From the NCBI GenBank assembly GCA_001595915.1, contig LSSG01000084.1, positions 1-48,309 of the forward strand: a stretch of DNA of 48,309 nucleotides, written 5' to 3'. This document shows, piece by piece, positions 30,050 to 39,341 of the stretch. Each line of letters starts with the position of its first letter. The first letter of the stretch is position 1. A model generated the notes under the pieces. That model ran no database searches and was not told the DNA's origin. It saw only the letters and a list, made by a program, of their open reading frames with translations. Position numbers and translations under genes: made by a program. This DNA is from Thermoplasmatales archaeon SG8-52-3. GTDB lineage: Archaea; Thermoplasmatota; E2; DHVEG-1.

Positions 30050-30553
30050 ATGGTAAAAAAATTTACTATATTTAAAAAGACGCTGGTAATTGGGATAATA
30101 ATTCTATTTTTAGGTTTGGGTATTCAACCTGCAATTGCAACAGTAGAACAAAAAGAAAAAATAAATATTACTGAAACAAAGGAATTATTGTTTAAAAATA
30201 TTGTAGATATTGCTAATAAAGCTGATGATAAAGTATTAAATATTGATTCAGTAGAGATTGCTGATATAGCAATTTTTGATGAAATTGATAAAATAATAAA
30301 AAAAGATGAGAAACTAGCAAATAAAATTACAATAATAAAAGAAATTAATAATAATTTAAATCTTCGTTCATCATTATTCGACAATTTTATTCTACAATTT
30401 ATTGTAATGATATTAGCAATTACAGTGATTACATCATTATCTTTAATTGTAATTATTAATTTGTTGACATCCGGAAAAATTCAATTATTCTATTTATTAG
30501 AGATAGTATTATGGTATATTTATTGGGAATTTATTCATGACCTATTACCTTAA
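30050..30553 (+). CDS. hypothetical membrane/secreted protein
   Basis: signal peptide plus C-terminal TM helices; SD GGGAGGT upstream. Confidence 0.65.
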   Translation: MVKKFTIFKKTLVIGIIILFLGLGIQPAIATVEQKEKINITETKELLFKNIVDIANKADDKVLNIDSVEIADIAIFDEIDKIIKKDEKLANKITIIKEINNNLNLRSSLFDNFILQFIVMILAITVITSLSLIVIINLLTSGKIQLFYLLEIVLWYIYWEFIHDLLP

Positions 30554-30570
30554 TTATTGAAAAAATAATG

Positions 30571-30606
30571 TTAATGATTAAAATATACTGCAATTTTAAT
30601 CATTAA
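30571..30606. terminator. perfect 14-bp inverted repeat at convergent gene ends
   Basis: TTAATGATTAAAAT-atactgca-ATTTTAATCATTAA, overlapping the last codons of radA. Confidence 0.55.
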
Positions 30607-31546
30607 TTCCTTCTTTAGTAATAGTAAAAACAGCTTCACCTTCAGGAAGATGTGGAGAATCAATAAGTCTAGCTATTCTTTTTGGGCCTTTACTTTTTCG
30701 CAAATATACTCTAAAAGTAGCAGTATGACCAACAATATGACCTCCTATAGGTCTTGTTGGATCACCAAAAAAAGCGTCTGGTTTAGCAGCCACTTGATTA
30801 GTTACACAAACAACACCATTATTAAGGTCACTCCATCTTAATAATTCATGCATATGCCTGTTTAATTTTTGTTGCCTATCGGCAAGAGCTCCTCTACCAA
30901 TATATTCAGCACGAAAATGTGCTGTTAGTGAATCAACAATAAGTAATCTACCTGAAACCTCTTTTGAAAGTTCTTTAACCTTGTCTAAAAGGAGCATTTG
31001 ATGACTTGAGTTATAAGCTCTTGCAACATGAATCTTTGAAAGTACCTCATCTGGGTCTAAATCACGAGCCTCAGACATCTGAATAATTCTTTCAGGTCTA
31101 AAAGTATTTTCTGTGTCAATATAAAATGCATGACTCTCTAATCCACCTTGTTCTTTAGGAAGTTGAACCATTACACAAAGTTGATGAGCAATTTGAGTTT
31201 TACCAGAACCAAATTCACCAAATAATTCTATTATTGATTGAGATTCAAAACCTCCCCCCAATAATTCATTTAATGTATTTGATCCACAGGAGATTTTTCC
31301 AATATCCTGACGTTTTTCAAAAAGTTCTTTTCCAGTTTTAAAATCATCTTTATTAACCATTTTTCTAGCTTCTTGTATAATTTTTGAAGCTGTGGTTAAA
31401 CCTAAATCTGCTAAATCAGTTAGTTCTTGAGGGCTAATTACTGCAATATCCATTAGTTCAGTTAATCCGGACTCTCTTAATTTTTCAGCAGTAGCAGGTC
31501 CAACACCAGGTAAATTATCAATTTCATTAGCGCTGTCTTTCTCCAT
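30596..31546 (-). CDS. radA: DNA repair and recombination protein RadA
   Basis: Hh[17 protein letters not shown], Walker [10 protein letters not shown], Walker [13 protein letters not shown]. Confidence 0.97.
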   Translation of the reverse strand: MEKDSANEIDNLPGVGPATAEKLRESGLTELMDIAVISPQELTDLADLGLTTASKIIQEARKMVNKDDFKTGKELFEKRQDIGKISCGSNTLNELLGGGFESQSIIELFGEFGSGKTQIAHQLCVMVQLPKEQGGLESHAFYIDTENTFRPERIIQMSEARDLDPDEVLSKIHVARAYNSSHQMLLLDKVKELSKEVSGRLLIVDSLTAHFRAEYIGRGALADRQQKLNRHMHELLRWSDLNNGVVCVTNQVAAKPDAFFGDPTRPIGGHIVGHTATFRVYLRKSKGPKRIARLIDSPHLPEGEAVFTITKEGIND

Positions 31547-31647
31547 CTAACAACCAGATATAAGGTAATTGATATACATTTATAAAATTGTGGGAGAGTG
31601 TATTTAAACTATTTTTAATATTATCATAAATAATCCGAGGAATAAAA

Positions 31648-32217
31648 ATGCCTGATGATTACTACCCGTGGGGTGGAGAATTTATAGTTTGCAACCATAA
31701 AGGATGTGTAGCAGTTGTAATACTTAATTTAGATTATATTCCATCTGAAAATGTAGCAATATATGGCTGGTTAAAAACTGAAAATATTGGAATAGAAAAA
31801 ATTGTTGCAAATGTAATATCAAATCCGAATATTAGATATATTGTAGTTTGTGGTGATGATATAAGAGGTCATCGTTCAGGATTATCACTTATCGCATTAA
31901 ATAAAAATGGAATAGATAGAAATAATAAAATTATTGGAGCTCGAGGAGCTATTCCTTATATAGAAAATTTAAATAATGAAGCAATAAAAAGGTTTCAAAA
32001 TCAAATTGAAATTATTGATTTAATTGGTGTTTCTGATAAAAAAATAATTAAAAGAAAAATAGATGAGTACATAAAAAAATCCCCACCTTCATTTGGAAAA
32101 CCCTATTATGCTATAAAAATTAAACAAAAAAATGAGATTAATTTGGATGATAAAAGAGTGATACATTCAAAAATTAAAATAAATTATTTAGGTAAGATAG
32201 TTAAAAGAGGCGAATAA
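31648..32217 (+). CDS. mtrA: tetrahydromethanopterin S-methyltransferase subunit A-like corrinoid protein (soluble)
   Basis: YPWGGEFIVCNHKGCVAVV, YIVVCGDDIRGHRSGLSL with the candidate cobalt-ligand His (H75); no C-terminal TM. Confidence 0.85.
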   Translation: MPDDYYPWGGEFIVCNHKGCVAVVILNLDYIPSENVAIYGWLKTENIGIEKIVANVISNPNIRYIVVCGDDIRGHRSGLSLIALNKNGIDRNNKIIGARGAIPYIENLNNEAIKRFQNQIEIIDLIGVSDKKIIKRKIDEYIKKSPPSFGKPYYAIKIKQKNEINLDDKRVIHSKIKINYLGKIVKRGE

Positions 32218-33117
32218 ATGTTTTCTTTTACAAAGGACCAAAGAATATTTGAAATTTCAGGAGTTAAAATTGGTGGACAACCAGGAGTTTATCCAACAGT
32301 TCTTATTGGTGGTTTATTTTTTAAAGGTGAACCTGATTTTATTAAAGCAGAAAACCAAATCAAAGATATGCTAGGTTTAACCAAGAAACTAGGAAATCCT
32401 TCAATTCCAGATTTTTTTATTAGAAAGGAACAATACATAGAAAAAATACTGAACTTTATTGATAAAAAAATTCCAAAAAGACAACCTTTTTCAATTGACA
32501 TAATTGAACCTGATTTAAAAATAAAAACTCTTCAATTACTCGATGATAAAGGTTTACTCCAAAGAACAATTTATAATTCAATTCATATTGGAATTACTAA
32601 TGAAGAACGCGATGCATTAAAGAATCATACTCCAAATATGGCAATTATTGTAGCTTTCAATCCAAAGGATAAATCACCGGATGGAAAGATAGAAATTCTA
32701 GAAAATGGGGCAAACTTAATTGATAATGGTCTAATTAATTTAACAAAAAAGTTAGGAGTAAAAAAAATTCTGGTTGATACAGCGGCAATGGCTCCCGGAG
32801 ATTATAGTGGTGCAGCAATTGCAGCAATTCCAGTTATAAAGGAAGAAATGGGACTTCCAACAGGTTGTGCGATACATAATGTTGTTGAAAAATCAAAATG
32901 GCTGGATGATTTTAAATCCATACGTAAACAAGTTGATGCTTCATCAAATATAAATATACCAATGTTTGGAGGAGATTTTACAATATATGGTCCAATTAAT
33001 AATTCAAATACAGTTTTTCCAATGATTGCATGGCAAGATATATTGATTTCAGAGTATGTTGAGAATTATTTTGGGATATCTCCAGATGATTCTCATCCTA
33101 GGAGGAAATTATTTTAA
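32218..33117 (+). CDS. mtrH: tetrahydromethanopterin S-methyltransferase subunit H-like methyltransferase
   Basis: MFSFTKDQRIFEISGVKIGGQPGVYPTVLIGGLFF; VDTAAMAPGDYSGAAIAAIPVIK; TIM-barrel methyltransferase pattern. Confidence 0.9.
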   Translation: MFSFTKDQRIFEISGVKIGGQPGVYPTVLIGGLFFKGEPDFIKAENQIKDMLGLTKKLGNPSIPDFFIRKEQYIEKILNFIDKKIPKRQPFSIDIIEPDLKIKTLQLLDDKGLLQRTIYNSIHIGITNEERDALKNHTPNMAIIVAFNPKDKSPDGKIEILENGANLIDNGLINLTKKLGVKKILVDTAAMAPGDYSGAAIAAIPVIKEEMGLPTGCAIHNVVEKSKWLDDFKSIRKQVDASSNINIPMFGGDFTIYGPINNSNTVFPMIAWQDILISEYVENYFGISPDDSHPRRKLF

Positions 33118-34013
33118 TGAATTTAATTAAAACCTCTGTGATAGGTTCATATCCAATTGATATTGATACAATAAAACATGTAAAAGCATACTTTAAACAA
33201 AAGATTGTGAGTTGGGATAATTATATTAAATCCGCAGTAAAAGATATGTTGAATTCTGGTATTGATATTATTTCTGATGGGCAAACAAGAGATCCATTTG
33301 TAAACATATTTACTAGAAGATTAAAGGGATGCAGAATAAGGGACAGAACGGAAATCATTGATAAAATAGAATATGATGGTCCTATTACTGTAGAAGATCA
33401 AAAATTTATTAAAACTTTTATACCAAAAAATAAGCATTTGATAGGTTTGATAACAGGTCCATACACTCTAACAAATTCCTGTGTTAACCTTTTTTATAAT
33501 AATGATAAAGAACTTTCTTTTGATTTTGCCAAAGCTTTAAATCAAGAGGCAAAAATATTGCAAAAGTATGTGGATTTAATTGGTATTGATGAACCATTTT
33601 TTTCGATGGGAATTCCTGATTATGGGAAAGAATTAATTAATACTATTATAAAAGGCGTTTCTTGTCCTGTTCGACTTCATGTTTGCGGTAATGTTAAAAA
33701 TGTAATACCTGAACTATTGGAAATGCCAGTTGATATTCTTTCACATGAGTTCAAAGCTTTACCAATGCTATTTGATACTTTTAATCAATATGATGTAAAA
33801 AAAGATATTTGTCTTGGTTCTGTTAGATCTGATAAATCAGATATTGAATCTGTTGATGAAATTGTTAATCATATAAAAAAAGGAATTGATATATTTGGAG
33901 ATAGAATTAAACAGATAGCACCCGATTGTGGGCAGAAGATGCTACAAAAAAGTGTAGCCTTCCTAAAATTGAAAAATCTAGTAAAGGCAGGTGAAATCAT
34001 AAATGGTAGATAA
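33117..34013 (+). CDS. MetE C-terminal-type (core) methionine synthase-like
   Basis: 298 aa; SVIGSYP, IISDGQTRDPF, LHVCGNV (HxC) and APDCG zinc-site motifs; no N-terminal folate half. Confidence 0.82.
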   Translation: MNLIKTSVIGSYPIDIDTIKHVKAYFKQKIVSWDNYIKSAVKDMLNSGIDIISDGQTRDPFVNIFTRRLKGCRIRDRTEIIDKIEYDGPITVEDQKFIKTFIPKNKHLIGLITGPYTLTNSCVNLFYNNDKELSFDFAKALNQEAKILQKYVDLIGIDEPFFSMGIPDYGKELINTIIKGVSCPVRLHVCGNVKNVIPELLEMPVDILSHEFKALPMLFDTFNQYDVKKDICLGSVRSDKSDIESVDEIVNHIKKGIDIFGDRIKQIAPDCGQKMLQKSVAFLKLKNLVKAGEIINGR

Positions 34014-34335
34014 AGAAGTTCCACTAATTAAAGCTAAAAAAACACCTCAAAAAGATGTAATACTTGATTCAAATGGTTTTTTTGTAATAGAATTAGATAA
34101 AAATAAAAAAGAAATTCGAGTTGAGTATTATTCAAATGTTTACAAGGAAAATAGAATTGTTACAGGTATTCTTGAAAAGATTTTTACGGGAAATAAAGCA
34201 GACTCTCTATGTGATACAATATTGAAAAATGTACCAAACCTTCTACCATCTCATTATATGTATTTAGGTAGAGAACTTCAAAAGGCACAATATTCACTTG
34301 AGAAAAATACAAAATATGTCCAAGGAGGATGCTAA
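34003..34335 (+). CDS. DUF4346-like small protein
   Basis: DSNGFFVIELDKNKKEIRVEYY ... HYMYLGRELQKAQYSLEKNTKYVQ; overlaps upstream gene. Confidence 0.7.
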   Translation: MVDKEVPLIKAKKTPQKDVILDSNGFFVIELDKNKKEIRVEYYSNVYKENRIVTGILEKIFTGNKADSLCDTILKNVPNLLPSHYMYLGRELQKAQYSLEKNTKYVQGGC

Positions 34336-35102
34336 ACTCTTTCTATAATAGATTTATTTTTTGTATGTATCTCTTTTTTTCCATTTTTCTCTTTGAAATT
34401 AATATTTTTTATGTTTACCTGTTCACCTAATTTGAAATTTTGAATCTCTTTTACCTTTTTGTCCCATAGAGTTATTTGCTCAATACCATTTTTTGTTTCT
34501 ATTTCTACATAGGTTACAAATCCAAACTCGCCATCATCCTTAAAAAAAGCCTTAGTTGGTTCAATTTTAATTATTTTTCCTGTTATTTCGTTTGGATCAG
34601 GTATGTATTCTTCAACTTGCTCTGGTGTATTAGCCGGATTTATCTCGATAAGTCCATACCTTCCAACATTTATCTCAATTCCATTAAATCCATCTTTAAC
34701 ATAGCCATTAATAATTTTTATATTTGTATTATTTTTTATTGATTGTTTTTCAACTAGATCAACATCTTTATCCCATAAAGCTAGACGGCAATTTCCAGTA
34801 CCATCTGATATGTCCAGATTTATCACTCGACCTTGAGTGCCGTTTTTACGATTGAACCTTCTTGATTTATGAATATCAATTACTTTTCCAAAAATCGTGC
34901 ATTCCATTCCATGTTCAAGATCAATAATTTTACAAATATTTTCTTGATTTCTTCCTAATTTGTCAATTATAAAAAGGGCAGCAGTATCATCATCAAAAAG
35001 TTCGTCATTATCTTTTTTTATTTTTGAAATTTCTTCTTCAAACTCATTTTTTGTTTTTAAATCATTTATCTTTTCATATAACTGATCTTTTGTTTTATGC
35101 AT
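34332..35102 (-). CDS. OB-fold nucleic-acid-binding protein (RPA/SSB-like)
   Basis: two OB-like units (CTIFGKVIDIHKSRRF...LDISDGTGNCRLALWD). Confidence 0.85.
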   Translation of the reverse strand: MHKTKDQLYEKINDLKTKNEFEEEISKIKKDNDELFDDDTAALFIIDKLGRNQENICKIIDLEHGMECTIFGKVIDIHKSRRFNRKNGTQGRVINLDISDGTGNCRLALWDKDVDLVEKQSIKNNTNIKIINGYVKDGFNGIEINVGRYGLIEINPANTPEQVEEYIPDPNEITGKIIKIEPTKAFFKDDGEFGFVTYVEIETKNGIEQITLWDKKVKEIQNFKLGEQVNIKNINFKEKNGKKEIHTKNKSIIERV

Positions 35103-35174
35103 CCTTAAAAGATAATGAGTAATTGCTCTTTAAACCTATTGTAAGTTATTAAAAAAAATTAAAATAAAAAAGAG

Positions 35175-35195
35175 AGGGCTAGACATTATAGCCCT
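35175..35195 (-). terminator. hairpin downstream of C25 peptidase gene
   Basis: AGGGCTA-gacatta-TAGCCCT. Confidence 0.5.
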
Positions 35196-35232
35196 ATTTC
35201 TTGGGTTTTATTTATCTTTTCTTGCCTTAAAT

Positions 35233-37602
35233 TTATGCGTATCCACCAAGTTGTAAACTTGGGTCACCAAGTAGTACAAATTGTGTTACTGTTTTTCTGT
35301 CACCAAGATCTCCTAGTCCAATGTTTTGTATATAGCTCTCGATAGCCTGTGAATGGGTTTCTCCAAGTATATCAAATCCATTGCCGTACTGTACAAATAT
35401 TTCAGTTGTTATCCAGTTATCTACTCCGCCAGATGTACACCATTCTCCTAGAATTCCATATCCGTATCCTGTGTTACCCATTGTTGCTATAGCGCCTGTT
35501 TTTGGATATTTTGCAAGAGTCCAAGCCCAACATTCTGGTGTTGGATTACCATATGAATGCATCATATTTTCATTTCTTGTATCAAGCAAGGTTGGAATCA
35601 ATGAAACATTGAACATAGCATTGTGACATCCACCAACGACTACTATTGGGTTTTTGTATGGATTATTTATTTTTCTCATTGGGAAGATTGGTATTCCTAA
35701 ATCCCAAATTTTTAATCCATAAAGATCACCATTTTGTCTGTTACCAGGAATTCCTGGGTAATGGTTTGCCCATACAGCAGGACTTCCATGTCCTGAGAAG
35801 AAAACAAAGCCTTGACCTTCACTCATTGCATTTATTACATCCTTCTGTCCAGTCCATTTACCATTTGAAGACCAAACATATTCTGTATTGATTTGAGGTG
35901 GCATATAGTATGGACCTCCAGCTCTTCCATTTAAGAGTTGGTTACCTGTTGTCCATTCTCCTTCGTAGTACATCTCTACACCATTTCTCCATTGATCAAA
36001 TACAGTTGTACCACCGCTATTGACTATCCATACATGTATATCTGTTGTGTAACCGTATGGTCGTGGGTCATAACACTTTCCATTTATTGTAAGGACTTTA
36101 TTAACGTATCTTATATTTCCCCAGCTAGAAAAGCTGTTACAGTATGCTTCTCTATCAGTTGGTACATAGGTGTAATCCTGTGCACCAAGAACGTCACCAG
36201 GTGAAATTGATACAATCTCTGCAACAGGTTCAAAAGGATATTCCAATCCTGTTGTGAGATGATCATCATGATTGAAGGTGATTTTTGTTGCTTGAGTTTT
36301 TGCTACTGTTATTGGTGTCTCATCTATTGGCCCATAGGTACCATCGTTGTTTCTACTTTGTGCCTTAATTGTATATTCTCCATCTGGTATGGTATTTATA
36401 TTCCACAAGAAGTTAAGTGCAGGTTGATCTAAGAATCCATCACCAGAAACTGATAGCATCTCTTCAAACCAAGAGGGATCACAAATTCCTGTTTCGTATT
36501 CAATAATCTTTCCAACAATGTCCTTTACTTCTTTAGATGATCTACATGGTAGTCTACCTACAGCAACATCAGGATGACAGTCCAAAGGATCTGCATTTTC
36601 AGCATATACATGATTTCCATTGAAATCCCAATCCTCGAAATCTCCACCGCCTTTATAGATATCAGCATAATAAAGATCTGATAGAAATCCTGGTTCATCA
36701 TTATTGTATGCGATATTTGTGTATCTTACTGGTACATACCAGTCCTTTACACCATAATTTTTATGTTCTCTTGGTTCTGCTATCCATTTGCTGTTTAAAC
36801 CACCAACTATTAATACATATTTTGTACCCCAAGTTTCTAATGCATCTTTTATGAATTTCTTAATTTGCTCAGGTTTATCATATCCAGTATAGTCATCATA
36901 TATATCTTCAGTTGTAACTAATGTTGTTGTCATTCCTTTTGATTCTTTATGGTCTACTAAACCTTGAAGAACTCCTGAAAATTTATTTGGTGCGATGATT
37001 ACTAAATCATAAGTTGAATCAATTGGGAATGGATTTGAATTTGGCACTTCATAATCGATTGTGAGTTCAATTGATTTTGCATAACTGATTTCATCCGATG
37101 CTCCAAGGTATCTTATTGGATAAGTTGTGATTGTCAAAAAGGTTTTGTGTTCCATGTTTTTATCAAGTCCAACACCTACAGAATAACTATACCAATCATT
37201 TGGGAATAGCACTTCAGAATTGTAGACTGTTTCGTCTTTTTCAGTTTTAGTTGGTAAACTAACCAAATCTAGTCTAATTCTCTGTGGACCTGGCATTATA
37301 TCTTTTGGTAAAACCATTGTTTCAATTTCATTAACCTCACAATAAACATTACTTACTGTTGCACCAAATGGTAGTACTAAGGTTTCAGTGTATATTGGAA
37401 GTATAGGTTGCCCCTCACGTAAAAGTCTTGAATTAGTACCTTCAACTTCTAATTTAACAGTTTCTTCAACTTCAATAATTGTTGGCTCAAAAAAACTTTT
37501 ACTTACTATCTGTTGATATTCACCAGCCTCTTGACCTACAGTTACTATTGTGATACTGCTTAGTAACAGTAGGCTTACTATGAAATATGGTATGCTTTTC
37601 AT
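35233..37602 (-). CDS. secreted gingipain-like C25 peptidase with propeptide
   Basis: signal peptide, FFSGHGSPAVW (His) and VVVGGCHNAMF (Cys) catalytic motifs. Confidence 0.9.
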   Translation of the reverse strand: MKSIPYFIVSLLLLSSITIVTVGQEAGEYQQIVSKSFFEPTIIEVEETVKLEVEGTNSRLLREGQPILPIYTETLVLPFGATVSNVYCEVNEIETMVLPKDIMPGPQRIRLDLVSLPTKTEKDETVYNSEVLFPNDWYSYSVGVGLDKNMEHKTFLTITTYPIRYLGASDEISYAKSIELTIDYEVPNSNPFPIDSTYDLVIIAPNKFSGVLQGLVDHKESKGMTTTLVTTEDIYDDYTGYDKPEQIKKFIKDALETWGTKYVLIVGGLNSKWIAEPREHKNYGVKDWYVPVRYTNIAYNNDEPGFLSDLYYADIYKGGGDFEDWDFNGNHVYAENADPLDCHPDVAVGRLPCRSSKEVKDIVGKIIEYETGICDPSWFEEMLSVSGDGFLDQPALNFLWNINTIPDGEYTIKAQSRNNDGTYGPIDETPITVAKTQATKITFNHDDHLTTGLEYPFEPVAEIVSISPGDVLGAQDYTYVPTDREAYCNSFSSWGNIRYVNKVLTINGKCYDPRPYGYTTDIHVWIVNSGGTTVFDQWRNGVEMYYEGEWTTGNQLLNGRAGGPYYMPPQINTEYVWSSNGKWTGQKDVINAMSEGQGFVFFSGHGSPAVWANHYPGIPGNRQNGDLYGLKIWDLGIPIFPMRKINNPYKNPIVVVGGCHNAMFNVSLIPTLLDTRNENMMHSYGNPTPECWAWTLAKYPKTGAIATMGNTGYGYGILGEWCTSGGVDNWITTEIFVQYGNGFDILGETHSQAIESYIQNIGLGDLGDRKTVTQFVLLGDPSLQLGGYA

Positions 37603-37738
37603 TTTTGTCTCCCCTAAATTAACTATTGTTAATATATTTCAATTTATTTAAGGTTTTGCATGATATATTTAATATTATTATATTATTTTCGGTAATTTAT
37701 ATAGATTTCTAAAAATTATCTATTATAATAATAAAATT

Positions 37739-37811
37739 CTTGGGTGGGGAAGCAAGAGGGTGGCAAGGAGAGGAGGTGAAGGGATAATAAATAAGGCCTT
37801 CCCCAGCCAAG
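37739..37811. other. GC-rich long stem-loop, possible ncRNA
   Basis: 14-position stem with one mismatch: CTTGGGTGGGGAAG / CTTCCCCAGCCAAG, 45-nt strongly strand-biased loop. Confidence 0.45.
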
Positions 37812-37923
37812 CAATTTCATATAAACATTTTTTTGTTGCTTATGTTTAAAAGGTTTTGTTGTACAACTATTACCCACTATGTTTACAATAATTATCCAAA
37901 AAATTCAATGTCGTTAAAAGGAT

Positions 37924-38472
37924 CTAATTTATATTGTTTATTTTATTTGAGATATTCTTTATTAAAAATTCTTTAATATCTTTTGGTTCTGTAGAATCAA
38001 TTCCAAAATATTCAGGAAAAAGCTTAGTTGTCGTAAGCATCTCTGTTGAACCATGTTTTTTTGTATGAATAAGCTTCATTGTTGTAAGTTCATCAACATG
38101 TTCATATGCTTTTACACCAATCATCCGTCTTAGATTGGATTGTTTTAAGGGTTGATGAAAAGCAATTAGAGTCAATGTTTTTAATAGATTACTATTAATC
38201 TCAGGTTTAGCAATCATAATGGACTTATCCACATACTTTTTCTTTACCTGCATAGTAAATTTTTCTCCAGCTTTTACAATTTCCATTGATGTTTGATCCT
38301 TAAGTTTAACACAATAATCTTCAATTAATTCCTCTAGGATTTTTTTGATTTTATTATGAGTAAGACCAGTATTTTCCTTAATTTCATTAATGCTAACTGG
38401 TTTACCTGCAGAAAAAAGAATAGATTCAACAAGACGCTTTTCATTTTTTCCCATATTCAAACAACTCCTCAA
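37924..38472 (-). CDS. scpB: segregation and condensation protein B
   Basis: winged-HTH pattern; RLVESILFSAGKPVSINEI; 4-nt overlap with scpA. Confidence 0.88.
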   Translation of the reverse strand: MRSCLNMGKNEKRLVESILFSAGKPVSINEIKENTGLTHNKIKKILEELIEDYCVKLKDQTSMEIVKAGEKFTMQVKKKYVDKSIMIAKPEINSNLLKTLTLIAFHQPLKQSNLRRMIGVKAYEHVDELTTMKLIHTKKHGSTEMLTTTKLFPEYFGIDSTEPKDIKEFLIKNISNKINNIN

Positions 38473-39341
38473 CTATAACCTGTGTTTTTTACATATATCT
38501 TTCCAAAAGGAAATCTTTTTTGATAAACTATTATCTTATTATCATATGCAAGAAACAAGACAGACATAAGAACCTTTATTAGCTCTTCCCTTCCATTTCT
38601 TTCGCATAATTCAAAAAGTGAGATTGTTTTTTTAGGAAACTTATTTATTTTATCCCATACAACTTTTACATCTTCTTCTAGATGATCTTCAACTGCTGTT
38701 CCCTTCATTCTTTTTCTTGCAAGTTCAGATAACCTTTCTCTCTCCTCTCTCCTTTGTTTTTCAAGGATTTGATACTCCTCTGATTCCTTTCTTGCTTGAT
38801 CAAATGCCTCGACAAGCTCAATTAGAGTCACCTTTCTATTAGATTCTCTTCTAATTGGCTCGTCTAATGGCGAATTTGGCATATTTATAACTAAATTTGT
38901 ATAGGAATAATCATCTTCCTTACTTAGCCACATCTCAGTTGGAATGTCCCCCCAACCAAAGGGTTCGTATTCTTCTTCCTGTTTTTTCATACTTACAACA
39001 AGATCATCACTTTGTAGTTTCAACACCTTCCAGGCCATATAAATTATTCTACCGGCAGTCATTAAATCTATTTTTTCTTCTTTTGCCCTCTTTAAATACA
39101 ATGTTGAAAAATTCACGAGGTCAATATCCCAAGGGTTAAGATGCTGTTTCATAACAAGTTCAAAAGCTATTGCAATTGATCTATCAAATGGATTATCAAT
39201 TGTGATATATTCTCCTTCATCAGCCTTTTGAAGCATATTTACATAGTAACTTATCCTAGATGCATCGTCTTTTTCATCTATAAGTGATTTATGAAATAAA
39301 AGATGATTTATAACATCATTATCGATTTTAAGCTGCTCCAA
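38469..39341 (-). CDS. scpA: segregation and condensation protein A
   Basis: NPWDIDLVNFSTLYLKRAKEE; overlaps smc. Confidence 0.9.
   Translation of the reverse strand: MEQLKIDNDVINHLLFHKSLIDEKDDASRISYYVNMLQKADEGEYITIDNPFDRSIAIAFELVMKQHLNPWDIDLVNFSTLYLKRAKEEKIDLMTAGRIIYMAWKVLKLQSDDLVVSMKKQEEEYEPFGWGDIPTEMWLSKEDDYSYTNLVINMPNSPLDEPIRRESNRKVTLIELVEAFDQARKESEEYQILEKQRREERERLSELARKRMKGTAVEDHLEEDVKVVWDKINKFPKKTISLFELCERNGREELIKVLMSVLFLAYDNKIIVYQKRFPFGKIYVKNTGYS

Noticed and set aside
31648-33117. Evidence for methanogenesis
   Set aside because: Only MtrA and MtrH are present, MtrA has no membrane anchor, and no mcr or other mtr subunits are visible; such pairs occur in non-methanogens.
35381-36204. 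+ strand ORFs at 35381, 35646, 35938
   Set aside because: Antisense shadows of the C25 peptidase.
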